Part shown: piece after piece, positions 53,005-62,776 of the stretch
Position numbering within the stretch: position 1 is the stretch's first letter
Layout of the letters: every line of letters starts with the position of its first letter
Source of the DNA: Mycobacterium sp. EPa45
GTDB taxonomy: Bacteria > Actinomycetota > Actinomycetes > Mycobacteriales > Mycobacteriaceae
Reading direction: 5' to 3'
Assembly (NCBI RefSeq): GCF_001021385.1
Contig: NZ_CP011773.1
Location: 4,898,001 to 4,962,000 of the forward strand
Length of the DNA stretch: 64,000 bases
Notes under the pieces: generated by a model
Databases searched by the model: none
What the model saw: only the letters and a program-made list of their open reading frames with translations
Told to the model about the DNA's origin: nothing
Program-made: the position numbers and the translations under genes

Positions 53005-54903
53005 TCAGCCCCTGGCCTTGGCCCGAGCCTTCGCGCGCGCCCGGAGGGTGGCGTCGAGTTCGACCTTGCGGACCCGGACGATCTCCGGGGTCACCTCGAC
53101 GCACTCGTCCTCGGCGCAGAACTCCATCGCCTGCTCGAGGCCGAGTTCCAGCGGTCGGGCCAGCGTCTCCATCACATCAGCGGTGGACGAGCGCATATTG
53201 GTGAGCTTTTTTTCGCGGGTGATGTTGATGTCGAGGTCCTCGGCCCGCGGGTTGATCCCCACGACCTGGCCCTCGTAGGTCTCCTGGCCGGGCTCGACGA
53301 AGAACTGCCCGCGGTCGGCGAGCTGGATCATCGCGAACGGGGTGATCTGGCCGGTGCGGTCGGACACCAGCGAGCCGGTGTGCCGGGCCCGGATCTCCCC
53401 CGCCCACGGGCGGTAACCGTCGAACACCGCGTTCGCGATGCCCGTGCCGCGCGTGAGCGTCAAGAAGTCGGTGCGGAACCCGATCAGCCCGCGGCTGGGC
53501 ACGATGAAATCCATTCGTACCCAACCGGCGGCGTGGTTGGTCATCTCTTCCATGCGGCCCTTGCGCGCGGCCATCAACTGGGTGATGGCGCCGACGAATT
53601 CCTCGGGGCAGTCGATCGTCATCGCCTCGAACGGCTCGTGCAGCTTGCCGTCGATGGTGCGGGTCACCACCTGCGGCTTGCCGACCGTCAGCTCGAAGCC
53701 TTCGCGGCGCATCTGCTCGACGAGCACCGCCAGGGCCAGCTCACCGCGGCCCTGGACTTCCCAGGCATCCGGGCGCCCGATGTCGACGACCTTGATGGAC
53801 ACGTTGCCGACCAGTTCGGAATCCAAGCGGGACTTGACCATTCGCGCGGTCAGCTTGTGCCCGGACACCTTGCCGGCCAGCGGCGAGGTGTTGGTGCCGA
53901 CGGTCACCGAGATCGCGGGCTCGTCGACGTGGATGCGCGGCAGCGCGTGGGCGTGCTCGGTGTCGGCGAGGGTGTCGCCGATCATGATCTCGGGAATGCC
54001 GGCGACCGCGACGATGTCACCGGCGATCGCCTCGTCCGTCGGGGTGCGTTCCACGCCCTCGGTGACCAGCAGCTCGGTGATCTTGGCGTTCGTGATGACG
54101 GGGTGCCCGTCGACGTCACGCATCCAGGCGACCTGCTGGCCCTTCTTGATGCGGCCCTTGTAGATCCGGATCAGCGCGAGCCGGCCCAGGAACGCCGACG
54201 CGTCCAGGTTGGTCACCAGGGCCTGCAGCGGCGCCTCGGGATCGCCCTGCGGCGGCGGGATGTGCTCGAGCAGGACGTCGAACAACGGGTCGAGGTTCTC
54301 TCCGTCAGGGTTCTCGCCGTTGGCCGGTTGGGTGGTGCTGGCGATGCCCGCGCGGCCGGAGGCGTACAGCGTCGGCAGGTCCAGTGCCTTCTCGGCGGCG
54401 GCCTGTGCCTCCTCGTCGAGATCGGATGCGACGTCGAGCAACAGGTCGTGGCTCTCCTCGACGACCTCGGCGATGCGAGCATCGGGCCGGTCGGTCTTGT
54501 TGACCACCAGGATCACCGGCAGGTGGGCGGCCAGCGCCTTGCGCAGCACGAACCGGGTCTGCGGCAGCGGGCCCTCCGAGGCGTCGACCAGCAACAGCAC
54601 CCCGTCGACCATGGACAACCCGCGCTCCACCTCGCCGCCGAAGTCGGCGTGACCGGGGGTGTCTATGACGTTGATCACTGTCATCGAACCATCGGGGTGA
54701 TGACGGTGCACGGCGGTGTTTTTCGCCAGGATCGTGATGCCTTTTTCCTTCTCCAGATCACCGGAGTCCATCAGGCGTTCGATCGCGTCGTCGCCGCGGT
54801 GCGTCAGGGCACCGGACTGCCGCAACATGGCGTCCACCAGCGTGGTCTTGCCGTGGTCGACGTGCGCCACAATGGCGACATTGCGGAAGTCTTGGTTGGT
54901 CAC
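53005..54903 (-). CDS. typA: Ribosome-associated GTPase TypA/BipA
   Basis: A translational GTPase of the EF-G family that assists ribosome assembly and stress responses. From GTG 54903 the product is 632 residues with [15 protein letters not shown] (P-loop), [15 protein letters not shown] (G3) and [11 protein letters not shown] (G4). The C-terminus has [19 protein letters not shown] and the TypA-specific end ([27 protein letters not shown]). ATG 54912 overlaps the stop of the upstream YrhK-like gene (ATGA), so either start is possible and coupling is likely. It corresponds to Rv1165. Confidence 0.95.
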   Translation of the reverse strand: MTNQDFRNVAIVAHVDHGKTTLVDAMLRQSGALTHRGDDAIERLMDSGDLEKEKGITILAKNTAVHRHHPDGSMTVINVIDTPGHADFGGEVERGLSMVDGVLLLVDASEGPLPQTRFVLRKALAAHLPVILVVNKTDRPDARIAEVVEESHDLLLDVASDLDEEAQAAAEKALDLPTLYASGRAGIASTTQPANGENPDGENLDPLFDVLLEHIPPPQGDPEAPLQALVTNLDASAFLGRLALIRIYKGRIKKGQQVAWMRDVDGHPVITNAKITELLVTEGVERTPTDEAIAGDIVAVAGIPEIMIGDTLADTEHAHALPRIHVDEPAISVTVGTNTSPLAGKVSGHKLTARMVKSRLDSELVGNVSIKVVDIGRPDAWEVQGRGELALAVLVEQMRREGFELTVGKPQVVTRTIDGKLHEPFEAMTIDCPEEFVGAITQLMAARKGRMEEMTNHAAGWVRMDFIVPSRGLIGFRTDFLTLTRGTGIANAVFDGYRPWAGEIRARHTGSLVSDRTGQITPFAMIQLADRGQFFVEPGQETYEGQVVGINPRAEDLDINITREKKLTNMRSSTADVMETLARPLELGLEQAMEFCAEDECVEVTPEIVRVRKVELDATLRARAKARAKARG

Positions 54904-54908
54904 GTGCC

Positions 54909-55538
54909 TCATTCTCGCAGCGCAGGTGCCCTTTTGCGAAAACGAGGCAGCACCAGTAGGGCCGCACCGAGGAAACACAGTGCACCGAGGAAGGTGCCCA
55001 GGTTGGCCGCCAGCTCGTCCTCGGTGATCCCGGTGCGCCGCACGAAGGCACCCACCGCCGAGACCCCGAAGGCGATCGAGCCGACCATGTTGATCCATTC
55101 GGCCTGCCAGTCCCGCGAGCCCAGCGCGATGATGCCGACCGCGATCGTGGCCGCCGCGACACCCAGGGCAGCGCTCACCAGAAACGCGACCGACCCCAGG
55201 GCGTCCGGGGCCCACACATAGTGGCGACGAACCCCGGTCGCGTGCGCCCACACCGCGGCGCCGGTACTGATGTTGAACAGCACTGTCCCGGCGAATTGAA
55301 TTGCTGCCGAGAGCCATTCGAGCTTGCTCGCCGGCTTGGCCAGCATCAGCTGCATGCCGGCCGCCGCGGTGAAGAACCAGGAGCCGACGAAGCAGAGCCA
55401 GTTGGCGGCGCCCGCACCGGCGACGGCCGAGAAGCCGGGGACCGTGGCCGAGGCGAAGAAGGCCGAACCGACCGCGAACAGCCAGCATTGCCGCGAAAGT
55501 GTCGCCAGCGTGCCCATCCTGGGCATTCCAACAGGCAT
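54909..55538 (-). CDS. YrhK-domain membrane protein
   Basis: The 209-residue product has about five membrane helices. QCWLFAVGSAFFASATVPGF and NWLCFVGSWFFTAAAGMQLM are the first YrhK-like hairpins, followed by LEWLSAAIQFAGTVLFNISTG, and WINMVGSIAFGVSAVGAF and LGALCFLGAALLVLPRFRKR. The W-x2-x-GS-FF pattern is typical. Function unknown. It is upstream of and overlaps typA, so the two are probably cotranscribed. Confidence 0.78.
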   Translation of the reverse strand: MPVGMPRMGTLATLSRQCWLFAVGSAFFASATVPGFSAVAGAGAANWLCFVGSWFFTAAAGMQLMLAKPASKLEWLSAAIQFAGTVLFNISTGAAVWAHATGVRRHYVWAPDALGSVAFLVSAALGVAAATIAVGIIALGSRDWQAEWINMVGSIAFGVSAVGAFVRRTGITEDELAANLGTFLGALCFLGAALLVLPRFRKRAPALRE

Positions 55539-55600
55539 TCCACACCATTCGCAAACCTGGCGGGGCTACCGTGAATCAGTACCGTCAAAGGAGGTTCGAT

Positions 55601-55873
55601 ATGACGGTCTATGAGGTTCTCACCGTCGCAGTCATCGTCGTGCTCGGGACGGCGGCGACCGCCGCCATCTACCTCGGGCTGCTCAACTGGATCGGCGCGG
55701 CTTATGTCGTGCGTTGCGCGGGTTGCCGCCACCTGACGGTCGCCGCAGACCGCCAGCAGCCTCAGACATGCGCACACTGCCGCCATCCGGTGCTCATGCA
55801 TCCGGTGCACGCCGCGCACCACCCGCGACAGTTCGCCGACGTGCGGGTTGTGCGCGACCGGTTGAAGTACTAG
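55601..55873 (+). CDS. Small membrane protein with zinc-ribbon-like Cys pairs
   Basis: ATG 55601 is preceded by AAAGGAGG, a complete anti-Shine-Dalgarno match, 6 bases away. The 90-residue product has one membrane helix (VLTVAVIVVLGTAATAAIYLGLLNWI), then CAGCRHLT and CAHCRHPVLMHPVHAAHH, two C-x2-C pairs with several His, which suit a small zinc or metal ribbon on the cytosolic side. No family is recognised with confidence. It is convergent with the ESX-4 genes and separated from them by a hairpin. Confidence 0.72.
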   Translation: MTVYEVLTVAVIVVLGTAATAAIYLGLLNWIGAAYVVRCAGCRHLTVAADRQQPQTCAHCRHPVLMHPVHAAHHPRQFADVRVVRDRLKY

Positions 55874-55877
55874 GAAT

Positions 55878-55920
55878 CCGCCCCGACGCCATGGTGGGGA
55901 TTGCCATGACGCCGGGGCGG
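55878..55920. terminator. Terminator hairpin between the small membrane protein gene and esxT
   Basis: Arms of 17 bases (55878-55894 and 55904-55920; CCGCCCCG / CGGGGCGG at the ends) pair at 15 of 17 positions around a 9-base loop. It begins 4 bases after the plus-strand stop and lies about 90 bases beyond esxT. The strong stem suits convergent genes. Confidence 0.75.
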
Positions 55921-56008
55921 TGCACGCGCCGGGGGTAGCGCGCGAGTGGATGCTGTGCGGCCCCGTTGGCTCTCCTCCGCGGGGGCCGCACAGAGATCGA
56001 GGTGGCGG

Positions 56009-56308
56009 TCAGCCCCACATTCCGGCGGCACGACGGTCGGCATCCGCTACGTCGGCCGCCCCGTCCCGTACCGCGACACCCAGGCGCACCAGGATGTCCC
56101 GCAGCGCCGATGCGGACTGCTGCCACTGCACCTGTTCGGCCTGATACGCGGCCGCGGCATCTCTGGTCCACACCTGCTGAAGCGGCGCGATCTGGCGGCT
56201 CAGATCGTCCAAGGCCGCGCCGAGGCGCGCCGACGTGCCCTGGATGTCGGCAAGGACGGCCGCGTCGATCTCGGCGAAATCGTAGGAAAGGATGGGGTCC
56301 ACAGTCAT
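56009..56308 (-). CDS. esxT: WXG100 protein of ESX-4, EsxT-like
   Basis: A 99-residue WXG100 protein with two predicted helices. It starts MTVDPILSYDFAEIDAAVLA. The turn that is W-x-G in most members is WTR (47-49, in APLQQVWTRDAAAAYQAEQ), as in M. tuberculosis EsxT (Rv3444c). AGMWG ends the protein. It is exported as a dimer with the neighbouring EsxU. It starts 9 bases after esxU on the same strand, the normal tandem order of the ESX-4 locus. Confidence 0.9.
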   Translation of the reverse strand: MTVDPILSYDFAEIDAAVLADIQGTSARLGAALDDLSRQIAPLQQVWTRDAAAAYQAEQVQWQQSASALRDILVRLGVAVRDGAADVADADRRAAGMWG

Positions 56309-56317
56309 GCTCCTTCG

Positions 56318-56626
56318 CTAGAGATCGGCGGTAACGGCGGCGATGCGCTGCGCATGAAGTTGCGTGGCCTCCCGCAGTTGATGTTCGTTGTTGCGAATCG
56401 TGTCGGCGATCCCGGCCAACGCTTGTGACAGCTTGGCCGACTCGTCATTCCAGTGCGCGACGACGGTCCTGAATCGGGCGGCGGCCACGCCGCCCCACAC
56501 TGTCGGCGGTACAGCCTCCATCCTGGTGATGAAGCCCTGCAACAGAACCCGTATCTCGTCATTGCGGGTATCGGCGGCCGCAGCGACGGAGCGCATCAGA
56601 TCGAAGTCGGTGCTCAGAGTCGTCAC
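56318..56626 (-). CDS. esxU: WXG100 protein of ESX-4, EsxU-like
   Basis: The GTG at 56626 is 6 bases after AAGGATC and gives 102 residues beginning [20 protein letters not shown]. The helix-turn-helix has a true WGG (44-46, in [13 protein letters not shown]). An in-frame GTG at 56677 would add 17 residues and overlap the upstream stop, but that stretch is AT-rich and lacks coding character. It matches Rv3445c (EsxU), the partner of EsxT. Both are upstream of nothing on this strand but the terminator. Confidence 0.88.
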   Translation of the reverse strand: MTTLSTDFDLMRSVAAAADTRNDEIRVLLQGFITRMEAVPPTVWGGVAAARFRTVVAHWNDESAKLSQALAGIADTIRNNEHQLREATQLHAQRIAAVTADL

Positions 56627-56673
56627 GATGATCCTTAGAGTCGAGTTGTGCAGTCTTACAATAGATTCGACGC

Positions 56674-57852
56674 TCACGAGGCGCGATTGGTTCCATCCAC
56701 TTCGCGCGCCGTTTCGATCGCCTGCTCGCAGGCCCGGGCGACCGTATCGGGCCGACCAGGTTCGCTTTGGCAGCCGATGCTTATTCGGGTCGAGCCGTCC
56801 AGAATGACCGCCCAGCGGATCTCACGGGAGATCCGAAGTTCCCGGTAGGTGACAGCCGGGCGTCCGCCACGCCGGTCCGCGGGGTTGAAGTCGACGAACA
56901 CTTCCCCGGACTGCACGTTCACCGCCTTGCTCAACACCTCGGCGGCTCGTGCCAAAGTATCTCCGGGAGAATAGGATTGGGTGACGTGCAGGGCGACGTT
57001 CGATTCGGTCAGCGAGCTGGCCTGGACGCGGCGCGAGCCGGGGCCGGCCGTGATCCGGGTGACCACCCAATCAGATGGGATCCGCACAGCGATGCGGCCT
57101 TCGACGATGAGAACAGCGTTGGAGGTCGGCGCCGGGGTCCGATTTCGTGCGACGGTGACTCCAATTGCACAGAGGGTCAGTGCCATCCCGGCCGCCACGA
57201 GTAACGGTCCCCGCCAGCGTCGTCGCGGGGCCGAAGCGACGGTGGACCGGGCTCCCGGCAGCGGCGTCGCCGGACCGCGGATGCGTACCATCCGGGCGTC
57301 GACGCCACGGTGCCGCAGGACGGCACGCAGGCCGCGGGCATACTCCCCCGACCCGGGCACGGTCGGTGGGGCATCGATGAGAACCGCAGTGCCAGGCCGC
57401 GTCTCGATGATCGCGGCCACGTCCGCCGGAGTATCCGTGCGAGTCTGTATCACCGGTGTGAGCCCACCGGCGCTGATCGCGATGAGATCATCGGCGATCT
57501 CGACCACGGTGGCCACTTCACCGTCGGCGAGCACCGCCGATCGTGGCCGCGCATGGACCTCGGCGGCAACCGTCGCGGCTGCATCGACGATCTTGGCGAC
57601 CCGGTCTTCGGTCCACCAGGTCGGATGCACAACAGTCATTGATTCGCAGTGCCTTTCGGCACTCGACGCGATGATTCTGCGCCAAAGGTCGGCGACGGCG
57701 ACGGGCCGTTCGCGAAAGAGCACCACCGTGTCGTCGATGCCGGCCAGTGCGACGGCGACCAACTCTGCCTCCACCGGTGATCGCGAACGTGGCGAAAGTC
57801 GTGTCACCGCCGACGGGCCGACCTCCAGAACCATGTCGGTCACAGTGGACAC
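56674..57852 (-). CDS. Type VII secretion-associated protein (Rv3446c-like)
   Basis: A 392-residue protein between eccC4 and esxU, the position of Rv3446c. The N-terminal ~205 residues form an actin/Hsp70-like pseudo-ATPase fold (VLEVGPSAV...[13 protein letters not shown]...[14 protein letters not shown]). One membrane helix ([21 protein letters not shown], about 219-239) follows, then an extracytoplasmic domain of about 150 residues. It belongs to the ESX type VII-associated family (TIGR03931-type), whose role in the machine is not settled. It starts at GTG and overlaps eccC4 by 13 bases. Confidence 0.82.
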   Translation of the reverse strand: MSTVTDMVLEVGPSAVTRLSPRSRSPVEAELVAVALAGIDDTVVLFRERPVAVADLWRRIIASSAERHCESMTVVHPTWWTEDRVAKIVDAAATVAAEVHARPRSAVLADGEVATVVEIADDLIAISAGGLTPVIQTRTDTPADVAAIIETRPGTAVLIDAPPTVPGSGEYARGLRAVLRHRGVDARMVRIRGPATPLPGARSTVASAPRRRWRGPLLVAAGMALTLCAIGVTVARNRTPAPTSNAVLIVEGRIAVRIPSDWVVTRITAGPGSRRVQASSLTESNVALHVTQSYSPGDTLARAAEVLSKAVNVQSGEVFVDFNPADRRGGRPAVTYRELRISREIRWAVILDGSTRISIGCQSEPGRPDTVARACEQAIETAREVDGTNRAS

Positions 57853-60800
57853 CAGCCAACCTGGATCAGCTGCGCACCCGCCCGGGCCACCAGCAGACCG
57901 CGTCCGGGCGGCTGTGCAGCGGCGCGGTGGGGTCCGATCAGTGGGCTGTCTTCGGGGCTTCCGTCCATCAACAGCACGCCGCCGCCACTGTCACGCAGAT
58001 GCATGAGCAGCGGTTCGAACATCGCCCGTGCGGATCCCGCGCACCGCCGCGCGACGACCATGTGTAAACCGATGTCGGTAGCATGTGGCAGCAGGGCGAG
58101 CAGCGGATTCAGCGCATCCGGTGAGGTGGCGGCGACGACGTCGTAGTCGTCGACCACGACGAAGATTTCCGGTCCGCTCCACCACGATCTGGCCCTTAGC
58201 TGCTCGAGTGGAGTGTCGGCGGAGGGAATCCTGCTCTGCAGCAACGAGATCAGGCTGGAGAGTCGATCAGCGAGTCCACGTTCGGAGAACGTGTAGTCGA
58301 GCACGTGCGGCGAATCGGCGAGGCCGAGCAGGTCACGTCGGTAGTCGACGACGAACAACTGCGCGGGCCGTGCCGTCACACGACGGATGATCTCACCGCA
58401 CAGTGTTCTCAGTGCCGCGGTCTTACCGCATCCGCGCTCGCCCAGAATCAGAAGGTGCGCCTCTCGGCTGAAATCAATAGCCACCGGCGCGAAGTCGGCT
58501 TCCCCGAGTCCGAGCAGGATCCGGTCCGAGTCCTCGCCGGCCAACTCGATCACCTCGGTGAGGTCGACGAGTGCGGGTAGCAACCGGACCCTCGGAGCCC
58601 GCCACGACCCGGTCGAGTCGACGTGGACTCCGTCGGGCATGGCGATCAGGAAATGGTTGCCTTCGCGGGTGATGCCACGCCCGGGCACACCGATCGGAAC
58701 CAGTGCCGCCTGCTTGCGGTCCATCTCGGAGTCGATCGGATCCCCCAGCCGCAGTTCGATTCTGGTACCGATCTGGTCCCTGAGAGCGGGTCGGATGTCG
58801 GCCCAGCGGCCGGCCGTGAGGATCAGATGGATTCCGAACGACAGACCGCGAGCGGCGATGCCGCCGAGCATCGTCTCGAGATCGGGATACTCCTCTCGCA
58901 GGGTTGACCAACCGTCGACGACGAGGAAGACGTCGCCGTACTCGTCGTCGCCGGTGCCAGATTCGCGCGCGGACAGGATCGCCGCCACATGGCTGAGCGT
59001 CCGGCGGACCAGCGCGGTCTCACGTCGGCCTGCCACCGTGCCCACATGCGGAAGCCGCCGGAGTATCTCCAGCGCACCGCCACCGAAATCGATGCAATAG
59101 AACTGAATCCGGCGAGGTTCGGTGCCGACAGCCAGCGCGGTGATCAGCGTGCGCACCGTGGTGGACTTGCCGCTTTGTGGCGCGCCGATCACTGCGACGT
59201 GACCGGCGGCACCCGCGAGGTGGACCACCATCGGCGCCTGTCGCTGCTCGAACGGCAGGTCGATGATGCCGATCGCAGCTGTGAGGTCGCCGGCTGAGAC
59301 AGGCGCCAGTTCGGCAAGGTTCGCAGACCCACTCAGCGGAGGCAACCACAGTCGGTGCGCCGGATTGCCCAGTCCTTCGTACCGGTCGACGATCGCAGCC
59401 AGGGCGGTCGGGTGTGTCGCCGCCTCCCTGTCCGGCACCGGTGGCGGACTGTCGGAGGTGAACAGCGGGACGGTGGCGGACGACGGGGTGGTGCGGGCGC
59501 GGTGTGGCGCCGGGCCACCGAGGTACATTGCCTGGAACCGCACCAGCCGCCCGTCGCCGGTACGCAGCAGGGCAGCTCCAGGGGCGGCCGGAAGCTCGGC
59601 GGCGTCCGCGACACCGAGCACCGCCCGAGACTCGGCTGCCGTCGCGGTCTTCATGCAGATGCGGTACGACAGATGCGATTCGAGGCCGCGCAGGCGTCCC
59701 TCGTCGAGCCGCTGACTCGCCAGCAGCAGGTGCACGCCCAGTGAGCGGCCGACCCGCCCGATCATGGTGAAGAGATCGGCGAAGTCCGGCTGTTGAGCCA
59801 GCAGTTCGGCGAACTCGTCGACGACGACGAACAGAGCCGGCAGCACCGGTAGGCTCGGATCGGTGCTCCGGTGTCGCTGGTAGGCGGCGAGGTTGACCGC
59901 ATTGGCGGCCCGGCGCAGAAGCTGTTGGCGGCGGTGGATCTCGCCACCGAGCGCGTCCTTGGCACGAGCGACCATCGGCGCGGCGTCGGCGAGATTGGTG
60001 ATGACGGCCGAAACATGATTCAGGCTGTCCAAACCGAGAAACGTCGCGCCGCCCTTGAAGTCGATGAGGACGAGGTTCAGGTCGTCGGGTGAGTGGCGGG
60101 CGATCAGCCCGGCCACGATCGTGCGCAACAATTCGGACTTCCCCGAGCCGGTCGCACCGACGCACAACCCGTGCGGGCCATGTCCGCCATCGGCAGCTTC
60201 CTTGATGTCGAGGTCGACCCGTTCACCGGCCGTCGTGGTACCCAATGCCACCCGCAATCGTTGCGGTCCGGGCAGCGGACACCAACTCGGTTCCGCATCA
60301 GACCATTTCGCGGTGAGGTCGGTGTCGGTATCCCGGTGCCGCGCCAATCGGCGTGCGCACACCCGCGCCTGCACGGTCGTCATACCGTCGACGGTCGCGA
60401 ACTCCTCGACCATCTCAGCGCCGCGCACCGCGAGTGTGTCGCCGTCGACCCGCAAGCACAGGGCGTCTGCGGCGAGCCCCACGTCCCCGACCGCGATGAC
60501 CGTTGCACCGGGCCCGACGTGTGCTCGGTGATCGACGCCGTCGACGACCACGACCCGGTGGCGGCCACGAGCATCGACATCGACGTTGTGCGGCAACCAC
60601 TTCAGCCAATCCCACTCGTGCCGATGGCCGGCGTCCGCATGCGCCGACATCACCACGATCTGCGGGCTGTGCAACGTCGCCAGCTGACAGACCATCGCGC
60701 GGACCAGGGATCGCGCACCTGTCGAATCGCCGGCGACGACGAGCACGCCCACCCCGCGCAGCGCCACCGCGACCGGCAGGTCGTCAAGCGTGGCGTGGTT

Positions 60801-61358
60801 GCGGACGAGGTGCCGCAGCGCATCGGCCGTCACCGGGTCCAGCTCGTCCACGGGGCCGACCGGCGGCAGCACCATGCGGCGCGCCAGCCGCTGTCGGCCC
60901 GCGCCGACGCGGACATGACAGAAGTCCGAATCGGTATCGCGGCGCTCCCACATCCGCGGCCCACCCACCAGCGTCCACAACGTCGCCGGCGCCGGATGAA
61001 CCCACTGCAATGCTGCGTACTGGCGTTGCGCTGCCTCCTCCAGCTGCTCACCGAGCCGGTCGAGGTGACCCAGATAGCGTCTGCGGTGCTGATCGAGACT
61101 GGCGCCGGATCGCCGACTACCCGCGTGCAGTGCCATGCCGATGGCCGACACCAGCATCATGGCCGGCATCAGGACCGGCGCCGCGCCACGGGAGGCCATA
61201 CCCGACCCCCACACCACCGCGCCGACGGCCACCATCGCAGCGACGCCGATCACCGGCGCGAACCACGAGATGGCCGACGGTGATTCGATCCGCGGCAACG
61301 CGCCGACGACCAGATCGTCGGTCGGGAACTCCGGCGCCAACCGGGCGGGCCGATCCAT
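57840..61358 (-). CDS. eccC4: ESX-4 FtsK/SpoIIIE ATPase EccC4
   Basis: The motor ATPase of type VII secretion. ATG 61358 gives 1172 residues: two membrane helices (about 31-50 and 60-79), a DUF-like domain, then three ATPase domains with P-loops GATGSGKSE (401-409), GAPQSGKST (725-733) and GERGCGKT (973-980). Walker B in the first is VLIDFKGG (430-437), with VVVDEFAELL after it. All three loops retain the GK[ST] core. It reads as a single unsplit EccC, as in ESX-4 (Rv3447c). It is divergent from eccD4. Confidence 0.95.
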   Translation of the reverse strand: MDRPARLAPEFPTDDLVVGALPRIESPSAISWFAPVIGVAAMVAVGAVVWGSGMASRGAAPVLMPAMMLVSAIGMALHAGSRRSGASLDQHRRRYLGHLDRLGEQLEEAAQRQYAALQWVHPAPATLWTLVGGPRMWERRDTDSDFCHVRVGAGRQRLARRMVLPPVGPVDELDPVTADALRHLVRNHATLDDLPVAVALRGVGVLVVAGDSTGARSLVRAMVCQLATLHSPQIVVMSAHADAGHRHEWDWLKWLPHNVDVDARGRHRVVVVDGVDHRAHVGPGATVIAVGDVGLAADALCLRVDGDTLAVRGAEMVEEFATVDGMTTVQARVCARRLARHRDTDTDLTAKWSDAEPSWCPLPGPQRLRVALGTTTAGERVDLDIKEAADGGHGPHGLCVGATGSGKSELLRTIVAGLIARHSPDDLNLVLIDFKGGATFLGLDSLNHVSAVITNLADAAPMVARAKDALGGEIHRRQQLLRRAANAVNLAAYQRHRSTDPSLPVLPALFVVVDEFAELLAQQPDFADLFTMIGRVGRSLGVHLLLASQRLDEGRLRGLESHLSYRICMKTATAAESRAVLGVADAAELPAAPGAALLRTGDGRLVRFQAMYLGGPAPHRARTTPSSATVPLFTSDSPPPVPDREAATHPTALAAIVDRYEGLGNPAHRLWLPPLSGSANLAELAPVSAGDLTAAIGIIDLPFEQRQAPMVVHLAGAAGHVAVIGAPQSGKSTTVRTLITALAVGTEPRRIQFYCIDFGGGALEILRRLPHVGTVAGRRETALVRRTLSHVAAILSARESGTGDDEYGDVFLVVDGWSTLREEYPDLETMLGGIAARGLSFGIHLILTAGRWADIRPALRDQIGTRIELRLGDPIDSEMDRKQAALVPIGVPGRGITREGNHFLIAMPDGVHVDSTGSWRAPRVRLLPALVDLTEVIELAGEDSDRILLGLGEADFAPVAIDFSREAHLLILGERGCGKTAALRTLCGEIIRRVTARPAQLFVVDYRRDLLGLADSPHVLDYTFSERGLADRLSSLISLLQSRIPSADTPLEQLRARSWWSGPEIFVVVDDYDVVAATSPDALNPLLALLPHATDIGLHMVVARRCAGSARAMFEPLLMHLRDSGGGVLLMDGSPEDSPLIGPHRAAAQPPGRGLLVARAGAQLIQVGWCPL

Positions 61359-61450
61359 GCACGGACGGTAGACACCGCCGGTAGGTGCGGGCAATTCACC
61401 TGTGGACAGCGGAGTTCGACAACTCTGCTGGATCGCTACCGTCCGCTGTC

Positions 61451-62776
61451 ATGGCTGCCACCGACCAGACGTGCCGGGTGTCGATCCGCACCACCGACCG
61501 CGAAGCCGACGTCGAGCTGCCCGCCCAGATCCCGATCGGCGAACTGATGCCCGCGCTGGTCGACCTGCTCGGCGCAGACCAGTTCGGGGGCGGCGATCCT
61601 CATCTCACCCGGGTGTGTGGGGGGCGGCTCGACCCGGCAGCGACACTCGCCCGATACGCGATTCCCGACGGCGAGCTGTTGATCCTCGCGACGGAGGTTC
61701 GGCCGCTGCCGATCACTCGTGTCGATCCCAGCGACATCGTCGAGGGCGAGATAACGGCCATGGCGCAACCGATGTGGCGACTCACCCGGAGCACAGCAGG
61801 ATGGTGTGCGCTGGGATGGGTGGCCGCGGTGCTGCTGGTGTTTCTCGGGCAACCGATCCTGGATCCGGAAGCACGTCGGCATCCCGTGATCGGTGCACTG
61901 GCCGCGCTTCTCATGCTCGCGGGTGCGGTCGCCGTACATCGAGGCGCACCAACGCGGGCGGGCGCGGTGAGCTTGGGCGTGCTGGCCGCGGCATTCGCCG
62001 GCGTGACGGCGGCGCTGGCTCACCCGGGACGGCCCGGTATGCCGGCATTTCTGCTGGCGATGGCCGGGATCGCGTCGGCGTCGATGTTCGCGTGGCGCAT
62101 ATTGAGCTGCGCTCCTTCAGTTTTCGTGTCCATCGCCGCGACTGCGATGGCGTGTTCGAGTGCCACGGTGGGCGCGGTGATGGGATGGTGGCCAACGGCC
62201 ACCGTAGGGCCGATGCTCGCGGCCGCATCGCTGGCCGTCCTGGCGGTGTCGGCGCGACTGGCGGTGCACAGTTCCGGCCTGGCGAGGGCCGGTCTGGCTG
62301 ACGTGGACCTCGCCGCCCGGGCGCGAGCCGCTCACCGCCGGCTGGCCGTGGTCGTGGTGTCCGCGGCTGCGACGGCAGCCCTGGGCGCTGCGCTCACCGC
62401 AGTGACCACCGCGTATCCCGTCATCGCGGGAACCTTCATCGCGATCGTCGCGGCCGATCTACTCATCCGGGCTTCCCGGCAGGTCGGCTCGTACGCCGTT
62501 GCAGCGCAGATGATTTCCGCGGCCGTGGCGGTGACGGTGCTGGTCGGCCTGTGCATTGCTGAATGGCCGCCGAGTGCGCCGTGGCTGTGCGGCGTCCTTC
62601 TGCTCATCGCGGCGGGCGCGATCGGGGTCGCGCAGCGTACGCCGGGGCGGCCCTCCGCTGCGATGAGCCGGGCGATCTCGGCGCTGGAGCTTCTTCTCGG
62701 CGCGGCGATCGTGCCCGCTGCGGTCGCGGCGGCCGGAGCTTTCGGCGGTCTCACCCAGATCGGATTGCCTCGATGA
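61451..62776 (+). CDS. eccD4: ESX-4 membrane pore component EccD4
   Basis: ATG 61451 gives 441 residues. The N-terminal ~100 residues are a ubiquitin-like YukD domain (CRVSIRTTDREADVELPAQI to VDLLGADQF...GELLILA). About eleven membrane helices follow. EccD forms the large lipid-filled ring of the secretion channel. It is divergent from eccC4 by 92 bases and its stop overlaps the mycP4 start by 4 bases (ATGA). It corresponds to Rv3448. Confidence 0.93.
   Translation: MAATDQTCRVSIRTTDREADVELPAQIPIGELMPALVDLLGADQFGGGDPHLTRVCGGRLDPAATLARYAIPDGELLILATEVRPLPITRVDPSDIVEGEITAMAQPMWRLTRSTAGWCALGWVAAVLLVFLGQPILDPEARRHPVIGALAALLMLAGAVAVHRGAPTRAGAVSLGVLAAAFAGVTAALAHPGRPGMPAFLLAMAGIASASMFAWRILSCAPSVFVSIAATAMACSSATVGAVMGWWPTATVGPMLAAASLAVLAVSARLAVHSSGLARAGLADVDLAARARAAHRRLAVVVVSAAATAALGAALTAVTTAYPVIAGTFIAIVAADLLIRASRQVGSYAVAAQMISAAVAVTVLVGLCIAEWPPSAPWLCGVLLLIAAGAIGVAQRTPGRPSAAMSRAISALELLLGAAIVPAAVAAAGAFGGLTQIGLPR

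Noticed and set aside
52149..55221. Long plus-strand frames opposite lpqW and typA
   Set aside because: They are antisense to two confirmed conserved genes and give Arg/Gly/Asp-rich text without motifs.
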